Shown here: positions 44,218 to 53,435 of the stretch, piece after piece
How positions within the stretch are numbered: position 1 is the stretch's first letter
Layout: each line of letters begins with the position of its first letter
Assembly: GCA_009993605.1 (NCBI GenBank)
Contig: JAACTB010000007.1
Span: 372,001 to 436,000, forward strand
Source of the DNA: Erythrobacter sp.
Lineage (GTDB): Bacteria; Pseudomonadota; Alphaproteobacteria; Sphingomonadales; Sphingomonadaceae
Length of the DNA stretch: 64,000 nt
Direction: 5' to 3'
The notes under the pieces: generated by a model
What the model was told of the DNA's origin: nothing
Databases searched by the model: none
What the model saw: the letters and a program-made list of their open reading frames with translations, nothing else
Translations under genes and position numbers: made by a program

Positions 44218-47200
44218 CGCGGATCGCCCTTCCCATCTTCATCGCCATCTTCATCATCCATGCGCGGAAGCCATTCCTCGAGGCGCATCAGCTGATCGTA
44301 GGTATCGTAGGCCGGATAATCCGGGTTCTCGCGCGCGACGAAGGGCGCATCGCCGGTGATGTATTTGGCGATACCTTCGCGGAGGTATCGGCTCGTGACA
44401 GGCAGGAATTCCTCCGGTTCGATCCCGGTGCGCTTCGGTTTGACCAGAAGCGGCGTTTCGACATAGCCGAAGCCGGTCGAATGCGTGTCGTCCTTCGCTT
44501 TGCCCAGCGACCAATATTCGTAGGCGCCCGGTTCTCCCTTCGCGTGATCGAACCCGTCGCGCTCCGCGATCAGGCCGAGAATGCCGAGCTGGAGCGCGAA
44601 CCCGTCCGCCACCATCGCCGCGCTGGGGGGCTTGCCGGTCTTGTAATCGACGATGGCGAGCGTCCCGTCGCCCAGTCGGTCGATCCGGTCGGCGCGGCCA
44701 TGGATGCGGATCCCTTCGACTTCCATCGCACCCGTCTCCTCGACACACAGCACCTCGCGATCCGACGCCGAGCGCACTTCGTCCGCGATCCATTCCAGGG
44801 CGGCGAGCAGGCGCGGCTGCCACAATCCGCGCGTGAGCGGATCGGCGTTCTCCTCGTCGAGCACCGCTTCCATGATGGCCGCGATATCGGGATCGGCGCC
44901 GCTTTTACGCTGCTCGTGCCAGCGCTGGAGAATCGCATGCGCGACGGTGCCCTGCCATGACGGGGTCGGATCGGCATCGAGCGCGTCGAGATCCCTCAAC
45001 CCCATGATCTGTCCGGCATAGAACTGATACGGATCGCCCAGCAGGCGATCGAGCGCGGTGGCGGAAATCGCGACTTTGCGCTGATCGGCATCGGGTCTGG
45101 GCCGAGGGCGCGGATAGATCGGAGCGCGCGGCGCACGGGCGATCGCGCGGGCCAGATCTACGGCACGCGTTTCCACATGGCGGGGCAGCAGGTCGCCCAA
45201 CAGAGCCTGGACTCGCAGCAGGAACCGCGAAGGGATGGCGGGGCCGCCCTCGTCACGCTCCGCCCGGCTCAGCACGACTTCGGGCGCACCCAACGCTCCG
45301 GCGAGATCGTGCGCGGACAGGCCGATCCGGTAATCCGATCCCGGCACGCCGAGAGTTCGCAGAACCGGCGGGGCGAGCAGCGCATCGGTGGCGCCGCGCG
45401 CGGGCCATACGCCCTCGTTCAGCCCGGCACAGATGACGAGATCGGCGCGGTTCATCCGCGATTCGAGCAGGCCGAGTATCTGCACCCGCGCATGGCCGCC
45501 ATAGGGGGGGCGCACCGCGACCTGCTCCATCGCCTCGCGCAATGCGACCTCCGCCTCTCGCGGGGCGAGCGAGAACGCCGCCTCTTCCGCATTGAGCCGC
45601 AGTTCCTCGACAAAACGCGCCAAGGCCCGGCCATCCTCGCGCGCCCACAGCTTTTCGCCGCAAAGGCTCTCGCCCGCTTTGGCCAGCGCATCGAGGAGAT
45701 CGGCCAGCGCGATCGTTTCGCAGTCTGCCAGATCGAGGAGCGGCGCCAGCGTATCGCTCACGATCCGCCACCACTCGGCAAGATCGGACCCCGGCTCGGC
45801 CTTCTTCGCCACCAGATGCTGGACAGGCTCCAATCCCCCGGCCTTGCGCGGCCCGCGCAGATCCCGTTCGATCCGCCGCAAGTGCCTGAGCCAGGTTCCG
45901 CGCTCCATCTCTCCATCAACCAGCGGATGGTCGAGCAGAGCCATCAATGGCACCGGCGCCGCCCGCTCCGCCATCGCTTCGGCGAGCAGGAGCATCAGTC
46001 GGCCTGCCGCTGTCTGGGACAGGGGCCGCCCTGCGGAATCGTCAGCGATGACGTCCCACCGCGCCAGATGATGGACAACGCGCCGCGCCAGCGCGCGATC
46101 GGGCGTCACCACGGCAACGCGCTGGCGCGGCGTTTCCAACGCCTCGCGCACGAGCAGTGCGATTGCCTGCGCTTCCTCCTCGGGATTGGCGCTGCGCATG
46201 ACGCGCACGCCCGAAAGGCGCCGCTTTTCACTTGGAAGCTCCGCCCAGACCTTGCTCGCTTCAGGCGGCAGGAACAGCGATCCGATCGCATGACTGCGTT
46301 CCGGCGGAGCGGCGGCCATGCCCTTGCGATGCCAGGGCCGGACTTCCTCGCGCGCGACGCCCATCCGGTTGAGCAGCAGCTTGAGATGATATTGCGGGTG
46401 AGTCACCGCATCCTCGCGCGCGAACGGCGTTTCGCCAGGTCCCGGTGCGGCTCCCGCCCGGCCCAGCTCTTCCCAGACCTCGCTCGAAAGCGTCAGGTCG
46501 AAATCGGGCAGGATCACCGCGCCTTGCGGCAACTCGCTGACAACTTTCAGCAGGCGCGCGAGAGCGGGCGCCGAACTCGTCACGCCCGCCGCAATCAAGG
46601 GCGTTGCGGGCGGATGCTTCGCGAAGCGTTCGGCGGCGTGGTCGAACAGGCGGTTGCGCCGCGCCGCCGCGTCGATCGCGCCGCGCTCATCGAGAAACGC
46701 GCGCCATTTCACCAGGACGGTGGCAAAGAGATGCAGGCTCTTCTGCCAATGCGCCGACAGGTCGGGGACGATATCGACCACGCGATCGTCGAGCAGGTCG
46801 GCCGGATCGACGTCCTCCACCAACAACCGATCCATCGTCGCGCCGGTCTCGCGGGCGAGCCGCAGCAGGGTGGCGCCCCCCGGCGCATCGTCTCCCATCG
46901 TTTCCGCGATCAGGCCGGCCAGTGCGAACAGGCGCCGCTGCGGATCGATGGCTGGCGGCACCGCGCTGGCACCCAGGGGGTCGAGCAGCGGCCCCAGAGC
47001 CTCGTCGAGGTCGAGATCGCCGACCACGACCATGCGCGGCATCAACAGGCCCAGCGGACCATCTCCCTCTCCCGCATGACGAATGAACGCCTCGCTCACC
47101 GTCCTCACGGCGCGCGAACTCGGCAGCAGCAGGGTCAGCCGCGCGAGGCCCAGCCCCTCCTCGGCATAGCGCGGAACCAGCCCCGCGACGAGCGCATCGG

Positions 47201-47255
47201 CGAAACCGCGATGGGCGGCGATGGAGTAGACCTCTGGCGCGCGGCGTTCAGCCAC
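44214..47255 (-). CDS. addB: Double-strand break repair protein AddB
   Basis: A 1013-residue partner of AddA with a degenerate helicase core and a nuclease domain. Visible: YSIAAHRGFADALVAGLVPRY near the N-terminus, LTLLLPSSRAVRTVSEAF, ICAGLNEGVWPA (about residues 610-621), SATALDRLLGDPYQFYAGQIMGL, and the RecB-like nuclease motif GTLAIVDYKTGKPPSA near residue 870. I chose GTG at 47255 because the homology starts there and overlaps the murU stop by eight bases; the open frame upstream lies inside murU and is not conserved. Confidence 0.9.
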   Translation of the reverse strand: MAERRAPEVYSIAAHRGFADALVAGLVPRYAEEGLGLARLTLLLPSSRAVRTVSEAFIRHAGEGDGPLGLLMPRMVVVGDLDLDEALGPLLDPLGASAVPPAIDPQRRLFALAGLIAETMGDDAPGGATLLRLARETGATMDRLLVEDVDPADLLDDRVVDIVPDLSAHWQKSLHLFATVLVKWRAFLDERGAIDAAARRNRLFDHAAERFAKHPPATPLIAAGVTSSAPALARLLKVVSELPQGAVILPDFDLTLSSEVWEELGRAGAAPGPGETPFAREDAVTHPQYHLKLLLNRMGVAREEVRPWHRKGMAAAPPERSHAIGSLFLPPEASKVWAELPSEKRRLSGVRVMRSANPEEEAQAIALLVREALETPRQRVAVVTPDRALARRVVHHLARWDVIADDSAGRPLSQTAAGRLMLLLAEAMAERAAPVPLMALLDHPLVDGEMERGTWLRHLRRIERDLRGPRKAGGLEPVQHLVAKKAEPGSDLAEWWRIVSDTLAPLLDLADCETIALADLLDALAKAGESLCGEKLWAREDGRALARFVEELRLNAEEAAFSLAPREAEVALREAMEQVAVRPPYGGHARVQILGLLESRMNRADLVICAGLNEGVWPARGATDALLAPPVLRTLGVPGSDYRIGLSAHDLAGALGAPEVVLSRAERDEGGPAIPSRFLLRVQALLGDLLPRHVETRAVDLARAIARAPRAPIYPRPRPRPDADQRKVAISATALDRLLGDPYQFYAGQIMGLRDLDALDADPTPSWQGTVAHAILQRWHEQRKSGADPDIAAIMEAVLDEENADPLTRGLWQPRLLAALEWIADEVRSASDREVLCVEETGAMEVEGIRIHGRADRIDRLGDGTLAIVDYKTGKPPSAAMVADGFALQLGILGLIAERDGFDHAKGEPGAYEYWSLGKAKDDTHSTGFGYVETPLLVKPKRTGIEPEEFLPVTSRYLREGIAKYITGDAPFVARENPDYPAYDTYDQLMRLEEWLPRMDDEDGDEDGKGDPR

Positions 47256-47976
47256 GTTCGAGCACGTCCTCGCACACCGCGATATGCTCGGGTCGTCCGA
47301 CTTCGATCCACTGCCCGCTGAAGGCGAGGCCGAACAGGCGGCCCTCCTCGATCGCGCGGTCCCACAGGATATTGGTCGAGAACTTGCCCTCGGGCGCATC
47401 GCGCAACAGGCGATGCGAGACTAACTGGATGCCGGTATAGATGAAGGGCGCGATCCGCCCCGGCAGCTTGCGCTTCAGTCGCCCCTTCCCGTCCATGTAG
47501 AAATCGCCCGTCCCGTCGAAATTGGTGGCGCGCGCATGGCTGACAAGGAGGAGCAGCGCATCCATCCGCTCCGCATCCCAATGGCGCGAGAGATCGCGAA
47601 AGGCGTTCAGCGGCCCGTCGAGCCAGATGCTGTCGGCGTTGCAGGCGAAGAACGGATCGGGCAGCTTTCCCTCACCCTGCGCCTTGACCATCCCGCCCCC
47701 AGTTTCGAGCAGCTCGGCGCGCTCGTCCGAAAAAACGATCTTGGGCGCGGCGCGGTGGCCGACATGGGCCTCCAGCGCGTCGGCCAGATAATGGACGTTA
47801 ACCACCGCCTTGGCGACGCCCGCATCCTTCAGCCGGTCGAGCGCATGGTCGATCAGCGGCCTTCCCGCCACGCGCACCATCGGCTTGGGCTGACTGGCGG
47901 TGAGCGGCCGCATCCGCTTGCCGAGCCCGGCGGCCATCAGCATGGCGGTATCGGTGACGAGCACGGGCTCGCTCAT
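47248..47976 (-). CDS. murU: Nucleotidyltransferase, MurU-type (MurNAc-1-phosphate uridylyltransferase)
   Basis: A 242-residue sugar-1-phosphate nucleotidyltransferase. The nucleotide-binding motif TAMLMAAGLGKRMRPLTASQPKPMVRVAGRPLI opens the protein (residues about 10-42), with NADSIWLDGP at about 114-123. Pairing with the kinase AmgK immediately upstream matches the cell-wall recycling route that converts MurNAc to UDP-MurNAc without fosfomycin-sensitive steps, known from Pseudomonas and Caulobacter-like bacteria. The ATG at 47976 overlaps the amgK stop by four bases. Other sugar substrates cannot be excluded from sequence. Confidence 0.8.
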   Translation of the reverse strand: MSEPVLVTDTAMLMAAGLGKRMRPLTASQPKPMVRVAGRPLIDHALDRLKDAGVAKAVVNVHYLADALEAHVGHRAAPKIVFSDERAELLETGGGMVKAQGEGKLPDPFFACNADSIWLDGPLNAFRDLSRHWDAERMDALLLLVSHARATNFDGTGDFYMDGKGRLKRKLPGRIAPFIYTGIQLVSHRLLRDAPEGKFSTNILWDRAIEEGRLFGLAFSGQWIEVGRPEHIAVCEDVLERG

Positions 47977-48962
47977 GCGATCTCGCCTCCGTCGGCATCG
48001 CGCAGATGCTGTGGAATGTTGTCCATGAACCAGCGCGCCACGGGGGCGAGCGCTTCGTGCGCCAGATCGCGCTCCATCGCCTTCCACACGCGCGGGATCA
48101 TGCGCAGATAGCGCGGCTTGGCATCGCGTTTGTGAAGGCGCGTGAAGATGCCGACGATCTTGGCATTCCGCTGCGCGCCGAGACGCGCGTAATCCGCTTC
48201 GAAGTCCGGCCCCGGATCGCAAGCGGCGCGATAGCGGCCCAGCATGGTGCGCTCGAGGCTTTCGGACACGTCGCGGCGCGCATCCTGCAAAAGGCTGACG
48301 AGATCGTAGGCCGGGTGTCCCACCAGCGCGTCCTGGAAATCGATGAGGCCCTGCGCGCCGTTCACCTTGCCCGGTTCGAGCAGCATGACGTTTTCGGCAT
48401 GATAATCGCGCAGCACGGTGACGCCCGGCTGCTGGCGTTCGATCAGGGGGGCCAGCGTCTCTTCCCAAGCCGCGCGCCAGCCCGCTTCGTCCACGCTCAG
48501 GCCGACCGAGGGGCAATACCATTCGACGAACAGCGCCGCCTCGCGCTGATACACCGCCATGTCATAGGGGTCGAACGGCCCCGGCGGGAGCGCCTGCAAT
48601 CTCGCCAGCGCATCGATCGCACCGGCATAGATCGCTTCCTCGTCGTCAGGGTGATCGTCGATCCATTCCTTCATGCGCTGATCGCCGAAATCCTCGATCA
48701 GGACGAGGCCCTGTTCGGGCCGCGCGCCGAGGATTTCCGGTCCGCGCATCCCGTTCTCCCTCAGCCAGCGGGCGACATGGAGGAAGGGGCCGGTATCCTC
48801 TTCTGGCGGAGGTGCGTGCATCAGCATCGCGCTGCGATCCCCCATGCGGAGCCGATAATACCGACGGAAGGAGGCGTCGCCGACGAGCGGGACGATTTCC
48901 GCCCCGTCCCATCGCGTGTCGCCAAGGAAGCTGTCGAGGCCTTCGGGAAGTGCTGCGTTCAT
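47973..48962 (-). CDS. amgK: Amino sugar kinase AmgK-type (phosphotransferase)
   Basis: A 329-residue protein-kinase-fold phosphotransferase of the aminoglycoside-kinase/AmgK family. Visible: GDASFRRYYRLRMGDRSAMLMHAPPPEE near residues 28-55, VLIEDFGDQRM, a catalytic loop VLRDYHAENVMLLE with Asp and Asn, and GLIDFQDALVGHPAYDLVSLLQDARRDV carrying the DFG-like Asp. It would phosphorylate MurNAc/GlcNAc at the anomeric position, feeding MurU. The ATG at 48962 overlaps the tsaE stop by four bases. Antibiotic-kinase activity is not implied. Confidence 0.82.
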   Translation of the reverse strand: MNAALPEGLDSFLGDTRWDGAEIVPLVGDASFRRYYRLRMGDRSAMLMHAPPPEEDTGPFLHVARWLRENGMRGPEILGARPEQGLVLIEDFGDQRMKEWIDDHPDDEEAIYAGAIDALARLQALPPGPFDPYDMAVYQREAALFVEWYCPSVGLSVDEAGWRAAWEETLAPLIERQQPGVTVLRDYHAENVMLLEPGKVNGAQGLIDFQDALVGHPAYDLVSLLQDARRDVSESLERTMLGRYRAACDPGPDFEADYARLGAQRNAKIVGIFTRLHKRDAKPRYLRMIPRVWKAMERDLAHEALAPVARWFMDNIPQHLRDADGGEIA

Positions 48963-49396
48963 GGCATCCGGCCATGCCAAGCCGAACCGCCTTCGACAAT
49001 GGCGCGGCGCCCTTCCCCACTGTTTTCGAGCTCGACCGAGAGACATTGCGGCTCGTGGGAGAAGCCGCCAGCCCTTTCCGGCCACTCGGCCAGCAGCGCG
49101 GCACCGGCGCGGTAATCGTCCAGCCCGATTTCCTCCACCTCGGACGGATCGTCGAGACGATAGAAATCCGCGTGGATTATCGGAAGGTCAGTCCGCTCGT
49201 AGGTTTCGATGATCGTGAAGGTAGGCGACGGCACCTCTCCGGCGTGTCCCGAGGCCGCGAGGATCGCACGCGAAAGCGTGGTCTTCCCCGCTCCGAGATC
49301 GCCCGACAGAGCGACGACATCGCCCGGTCGTAGCTTTGCCGCGATCCGCCTGCCGAGCGCGTCGACCGCCGCGAGATCGGGCAGCGCGACGATCAC
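48959..49396 (-). CDS. tsaE: tRNA threonylcarbamoyladenosine biosynthesis ATPase TsaE
   Basis: A 145-residue P-loop ATPase required with TsaB and TsaD for t6A modification of tRNA. Walker A ALSGDLGAGKTTLSRAIL (residues about 29-46), SPTFTIIETY (about 57-66), HADFYRLDDPSEVEEIGLDDY (about 75-95) and AEWPERA are all family hallmarks. It starts at a GTG (49396) inside the stop of the kinase gene (GTGA) and its stop overlaps the amgK start. Confidence 0.93.
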   Translation of the reverse strand: MIVALPDLAAVDALGRRIAAKLRPGDVVALSGDLGAGKTTLSRAILAASGHAGEVPSPTFTIIETYERTDLPIIHADFYRLDDPSEVEEIGLDDYRAGAALLAEWPERAGGFSHEPQCLSVELENSGEGRRAIVEGGSAWHGRMP

Positions 49397-51735
49397 GGGA
49401 GGACGATCACCGCCACCGTGCCCGAACCGCGGCGGCTTTGCAGTTCAAGCGTCCCACCATGTGCCTCGATCAGTTGGCGCGCGAGCGGTATGCCGAGCCC
49501 CTGGCGGCGTTCGATACCCCGCCCATCCGCAGTCGGACGAATCCCCTCGAGCGCGCGGGCCATGTCGTGATGGCTCATCCCACTGCCGGTGTCGGCGATG
49601 GAAATCCGCGTCACATCCTTCTTCTGGCGGATCTCCACGGTGATCTTTCCACCCGAGGGCGTGGCGCGAATGGCGTTGTCGAGCAGATGGGCGATCGCGC
49701 GGCGCAATTGCTGGGGGTCGGCGGAAACCGATTTGTCCGGGTCGCTGCGCAGATCGAGAGTCAGCCCGCCCCCGGTAATCGCATCCTCGCGCTTGCGTAC
49801 AATCTCGGTTACGAAGGGAAGCAGCGCGATCTTCTGTTTCGTCAGCGGCATCAGCCCCGCCTCGCTCTGCGACAGGTCGAGAACGTTTTCGACTTGTTCG
49901 GTCAATTTGCTGACCGATTGGGCGATCGCCTGCGCATAATCCTTCGCCTGTGGACTGAGCTCGCCCGCAACGCCGCTGGTCAGCAATTCGGCAAAGCCCC
50001 CGATCGAGGTCAGCGGAGTGCGGAATTCGTAGCTCATATTGGCGAGGAAGCGCGTGGTGACAGCGTCGGCTTCCTCCAGCGCGCGGTTGCGTTCGCGCAG
50101 CGCCTCTTCCGCCTGGCGCGAGGCGGTGATGTCGAGCACGGTGATGAGACCATTCCCATCGGGCAAGGGCACGCTCGCGAAATCGAGCGTGCGCCCGTCC
50201 GCAAGCTTCACCGTGCCGCGCTGCTTGCGCCGGTCGAGCGTGGCGGCGCGGATGACGTGATTGATCGCCGCGACCTCCTTGGGATCGGCCAGCTTCTTCG
50301 CAATGGCTTCGAGCAGGTCCTCGGCCTGGGGATGCCCGTCGAGCGCTTCTTCCTCTAGTCCCCACGCGCCTGCGAAACTGCGATTCCAGAGTTCGAGATG
50401 CCCGTCGGGCGCGAACACGGCCAGCGCCTCGAACAGATTGTCGAAAGTCGCGGTGCGGGTGCGCAACAGCGTGTCGCGCGTGGCGGATAGGGCCAGCTGT
50501 TCGGTGCGGTCTTCCGCGATGAAGACCAGCCCGCCATCGGGAAGCGGCTGGCCGAGAATGCGCAGATGGGTCGAATCGGGAAGCGGCCAGTTCTCCTCAT
50601 GTGTTTCGTCGGACAGGAACCATCCGGCCACTTCCTGGCGCCAGCTCGGAAAGTCGCGAACCTCGGGAATGCGCCCGTTTTCGCGTGCTGCCATGAGCAT
50701 CTGTTCGAACGTCGTGCGCTCGCCCACGATACCCGGCGGCAGGCCGAACACGCGATGGAACGGCTGATTCGCGAACGTCATCCGGCGGTTGGCATCGAAC
50801 TGCGCGACGCCGATCGAAAGCTGGTCGAGCATAGACCGCTGGGCCTCGCGGAAGGCACGAAATTCGCGCGCCTGCTCCTCCATCTCCTCGATATCGACCG
50901 CATAGCCCGCAATGCCATCGCCGATCAGCGGCAGGTCGGTCACTCGCAGCGAGCGGCGCTCGCCATCGATCGTGGTGGTCACCACGCGCTCGATCGCCTT
51001 GCGGCGTTCGCCGGCCTGCTGCGCGACCTGGCTGGCGCTTATGCCGTCCATGCTTTCGACGAGTTCGATCTGCTCCCTGACGACCGTGTCGGGGCTGTCG
51101 GACCCGACCGCGGACACATAGGCGCGGTTGACCAGGCGCAGCTGCATGTCGGCGCCGCGAAACCACATCGGCATCGGCGCCGCTTCGATCAGGCCGACCA
51201 GAGCGCCGAAATCCTCGCGCGCGCTAGCGGCCTGTTCGCGCAGGGCCGCCAGTTCCCCTTCGCTTTCGGTGAAATCGAAGACCCAGATCAGCGCTGCCCC
51301 GGCCGGGGAGACGCTGGGATCGGCCAGCGTGCCGCGCAGCGTCAGGGCCTTGCGCGACCCGGGCGGCGCGAGCGTCATGGTGAAGGAGGCCGCCGTCTTC
51401 TGGGTGCGCCGCACACGCGCGGTCAGCGTTTCGAGCTGCGCGTCGTCGAGCCCGCCGTCGCCGTCCCGGCTCAGCTCGCTCAGATATTCGGGCATCCGGT
51501 CGAGGCCGAACCAGCCCGCCAGACGTTCAGGAGCCTCGATCCGGCCGTCCGCGCGTACCAGCAGCGGCACGGCGGGCGATTCCTCGATCATGCGGGACAG
51601 GCGCCGGGCGGAACGGCGGATCGTCTCCGTCCCCCTGCTGCGCGCGCTCGCCCGCAGCATGAACCAGCCCGCCACCGCCGTCCAAGCAGCGAGCAGCAGG
51701 CCGATGATCACCATCAGGGCGGGCGAATCCGTCAT
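49393..51735 (-). CDS. divL: DivL-like PAS sensor kinase with tyrosine in place of the phospho-acceptor histidine
   Basis: A 780-residue membrane-anchored sensor protein. N-terminal transmembrane helix (about residues 7-27), three or four PAS-like segments (about 50-545), a HisKA-type dimerisation helix and a HATPase domain (about 670-780). The H-box reads FLANMSYEFRTPLTSIGG: the residue that should be His is Tyr569. The ATPase keeps the N-box HLLDNAIRATPSGGK, DTGSGMS and GLGIPLARQLIEAHGG. A His-to-Tyr H-box with PAS domains is characteristic of DivL, which in Caulobacter controls CckA and CtrA. The adjacent tsaE supports this. Stop overlaps tsaE by four bases. Confidence 0.82.
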   Translation of the reverse strand: MTDSPALMVIIGLLLAAWTAVAGWFMLRASARSRGTETIRRSARRLSRMIEESPAVPLLVRADGRIEAPERLAGWFGLDRMPEYLSELSRDGDGGLDDAQLETLTARVRRTQKTAASFTMTLAPPGSRKALTLRGTLADPSVSPAGAALIWVFDFTESEGELAALREQAASAREDFGALVGLIEAAPMPMWFRGADMQLRLVNRAYVSAVGSDSPDTVVREQIELVESMDGISASQVAQQAGERRKAIERVVTTTIDGERRSLRVTDLPLIGDGIAGYAVDIEEMEEQAREFRAFREAQRSMLDQLSIGVAQFDANRRMTFANQPFHRVFGLPPGIVGERTTFEQMLMAARENGRIPEVRDFPSWRQEVAGWFLSDETHEENWPLPDSTHLRILGQPLPDGGLVFIAEDRTEQLALSATRDTLLRTRTATFDNLFEALAVFAPDGHLELWNRSFAGAWGLEEEALDGHPQAEDLLEAIAKKLADPKEVAAINHVIRAATLDRRKQRGTVKLADGRTLDFASVPLPDGNGLITVLDITASRQAEEALRERNRALEEADAVTTRFLANMSYEFRTPLTSIGGFAELLTSGVAGELSPQAKDYAQAIAQSVSKLTEQVENVLDLSQSEAGLMPLTKQKIALLPFVTEIVRKREDAITGGGLTLDLRSDPDKSVSADPQQLRRAIAHLLDNAIRATPSGGKITVEIRQKKDVTRISIADTGSGMSHHDMARALEGIRPTADGRGIERRQGLGIPLARQLIEAHGGTLELQSRRGSGTVAVIVLP

Positions 51736-51836
51736 GCCAGGTCAGCTATGCCGCCCGTCCACCCGATGCAATGGGCGCTACGCAATAGGCTTGAACGAGA
51801 ACGAGGCCGCAAAGCTCGCGGCCCCGTTCCTGCACA

Positions 51837-53246
51837 TCAATAGCGGTAGTGCTCGGGCTTGAACGGTCCTTCGACCGGAACGCCGATATAATCCGCCTGC
51901 TTCTTGCTCAACTGCGTCAGCTTCACGCCCAGCTTGTCGAGATGCAGCGCCGCGACCTTTTCGTCGAGGTGCTTGGGAAGGACATAAACGTCGTTTTCGT
52001 AGCTGCCCGCGTTCTTCCACAATTCGATCTGGGCCAGCACCTGGTTGGTGAAGGAACAGCTCATCACGAAGCTGGGATGGCCGGTGGCGCAAGCGAGATT
52101 GACGAGGCGGCCCTTGGCGAGGACGATGATTTCCTTGCCGTCGGGGAATTTGACGAGGTCGGTCCCCGGCTTCAGCTCGTTCCACTCGTAATTGTCGAGC
52201 GCGCCGATCTGGATCTCGCTGTCGAAGTGGCCGATATTGGCAACGATGCTCATCGGCTTCATCGCCTTCATGTGTTCGGCGGTGATGACGTCCTCGTTGC
52301 CGGTCGTCGTCACGAAGATGTCGGCGCGGGTCACCGCGTCCTCCATCGTCACGACCTCATACCCTTCCATCGCCGCCTGAAGCGCGCAGATCGGGTCGAT
52401 CTCGGTCACGAGCACGCGCGCGCCGCCATTGCGCAGCGACTGGGCCGAGCCCTTGCCGACATCGCCATAGCCCGCGACGCAGGCGACCTTGCCCGACAGC
52501 ATAACGTCCGTCGCGCGGCGGATCGCGTCGACCAGCGATTCGCGGCAACCATAGAGGTTATCGAACTTCGACTTGGTCACGCTGTCGTTGACGTTGATCG
52601 CCGGGAAGGGAAGCTTGCCCTGCTTGGCAAGGTGGTAGAGGCGATGCACGCCCGTGGTGGTCTCTTCCGAGACGCCCTTGATCGCCTTGACGCTGGCGGT
52701 GAGGTAGCCGGGCTTGCGCTTGAGGAATTCCTTCAGCGCGCGCTGCATTTCGATCTCTTCCGCGTTCTGGGGTTCGGGCATGGTCTCGCCCGCCTCGATC
52801 CGCGCACCCCAGAGGGCGAACATGGTCGCATCACCGCCATCGTCGAGGATGAGATTGGCGGTCAGATCCTGATCCGCCTCTCTCGACCAATCGAAGATCC
52901 GGCCGACATAGTCCCAATAATCGGCGAGGCTTTCGCCCTTCACCGCGAAGACGGGAATGTCCTGCGCCGCGATGGCGGCGGCGGCGTGGTCCTGCGTGGA
53001 GAAGATGTTGCAGGTCGCCCAACGCACTTCCGCGCCAAGCGCCACCAGCGTCTCGATCAGGACGGCGGTCTGGATCGTCATGTGGAGCGAGCCGACGATG
53101 CGCGCGCCCTTCAGCGGCTGCGCTTCGCCATATTCCTCGCGCGTGGCCATCAGGCCCGGCATTTCGGTTTCGGCGATATTGATCTCGGCACGGCCGTAAT
53201 CGGCGAGCGAAATGTCCTTGATGACGTAATCGTTGAATTGGGCCAC
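51837..53246 (-). CDS. ahcY: Adenosylhomocysteinase
   Basis: A 469-residue NAD-dependent enzyme that hydrolyses S-adenosylhomocysteine to adenosine and homocysteine, keeping methylation reactions going. Motifs: [32 protein letters not shown] near the N-terminus, [15 protein letters not shown], the NAD-binding [16 protein letters not shown] (about residues 262-277), and the C-terminal [31 protein letters not shown] at 53246 with AGGAGA eight bases upstream is the start. Length matches the bacterial enzyme. The promoter region carries a strong inverted repeat. Confidence 0.96.
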   Translation of the reverse strand: MAQFNDYVIKDISLADYGRAEINIAETEMPGLMATREEYGEAQPLKGARIVGSLHMTIQTAVLIETLVALGAEVRWATCNIFSTQDHAAAAIAAQDIPVFAVKGESLADYWDYVGRIFDWSREADQDLTANLILDDGGDATMFALWGARIEAGETMPEPQNAEEIEMQRALKEFLKRKPGYLTASVKAIKGVSEETTTGVHRLYHLAKQGKLPFPAINVNDSVTKSKFDNLYGCRESLVDAIRRATDVMLSGKVACVAGYGDVGKGSAQSLRNGGARVLVTEIDPICALQAAMEGYEVVTMEDAVTRADIFVTTTGNEDVITAEHMKAMKPMSIVANIGHFDSEIQIGALDNYEWNELKPGTDLVKFPDGKEIIVLAKGRLVNLACATGHPSFVMSCSFTNQVLAQIELWKNAGSYENDVYVLPKHLDEKVAALHLDKLGVKLTQLSKKQADYIGVPVEGPFKPEHYRY

Positions 53247-53336
53247 GAAGCAATCTCCTGAAATCTGTCGAGCGTTCCGATCCAAGATCGGGATGCGTAC
53301 GGGCGCGGCCCTAGCCATCGCGCTCTGCAAAAGCAA

Positions 53337-53356
53337 ATATAAAGGTTTCTTTATAT
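53337..53356. promoter_or_regulatory. Candidate SahR-type operator between ahcY and the peroxiredoxin gene
   Basis: Perfect inverted repeat with arms ATATAAAG (53337-53344) and CTTTATAT (53349-53356) around a four-base centre. It is an AT-rich island in GC-rich DNA, about 90 bases before the ahcY GTG. Its shape resembles operators of SahR, the ArsR-family repressor of S-adenosylhomocysteine recycling; that identification is from memory of the family. Confidence 0.6.
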
Positions 53357-53435
53357 CTTGTTTTGCACACCCGTCATTGTGGCCTGCGCTGCCCCGCCTA
53401 TATCGGTTTCGAAACTCTTAGAAAGGTGATGACGA

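Noticed and set aside
45177..47321. 714-codon plus-strand frame opposite addB
   Set aside because: Mirror of addB codons; Arg/Gln-rich and no recognisable motifs.
48959..48962. Antibiotic resistance by the aminoglycoside-kinase-like gene
   Set aside because: Position next to murU and sequence features fit amino-sugar kinase AmgK; a resistance role is not supported.
53247..53336. SAH or SAM riboswitch ahead of ahcY
   Set aside because: The leader has no pattern of a known SAH or SAM aptamer; the nearby strong inverted repeat suggests protein control instead.
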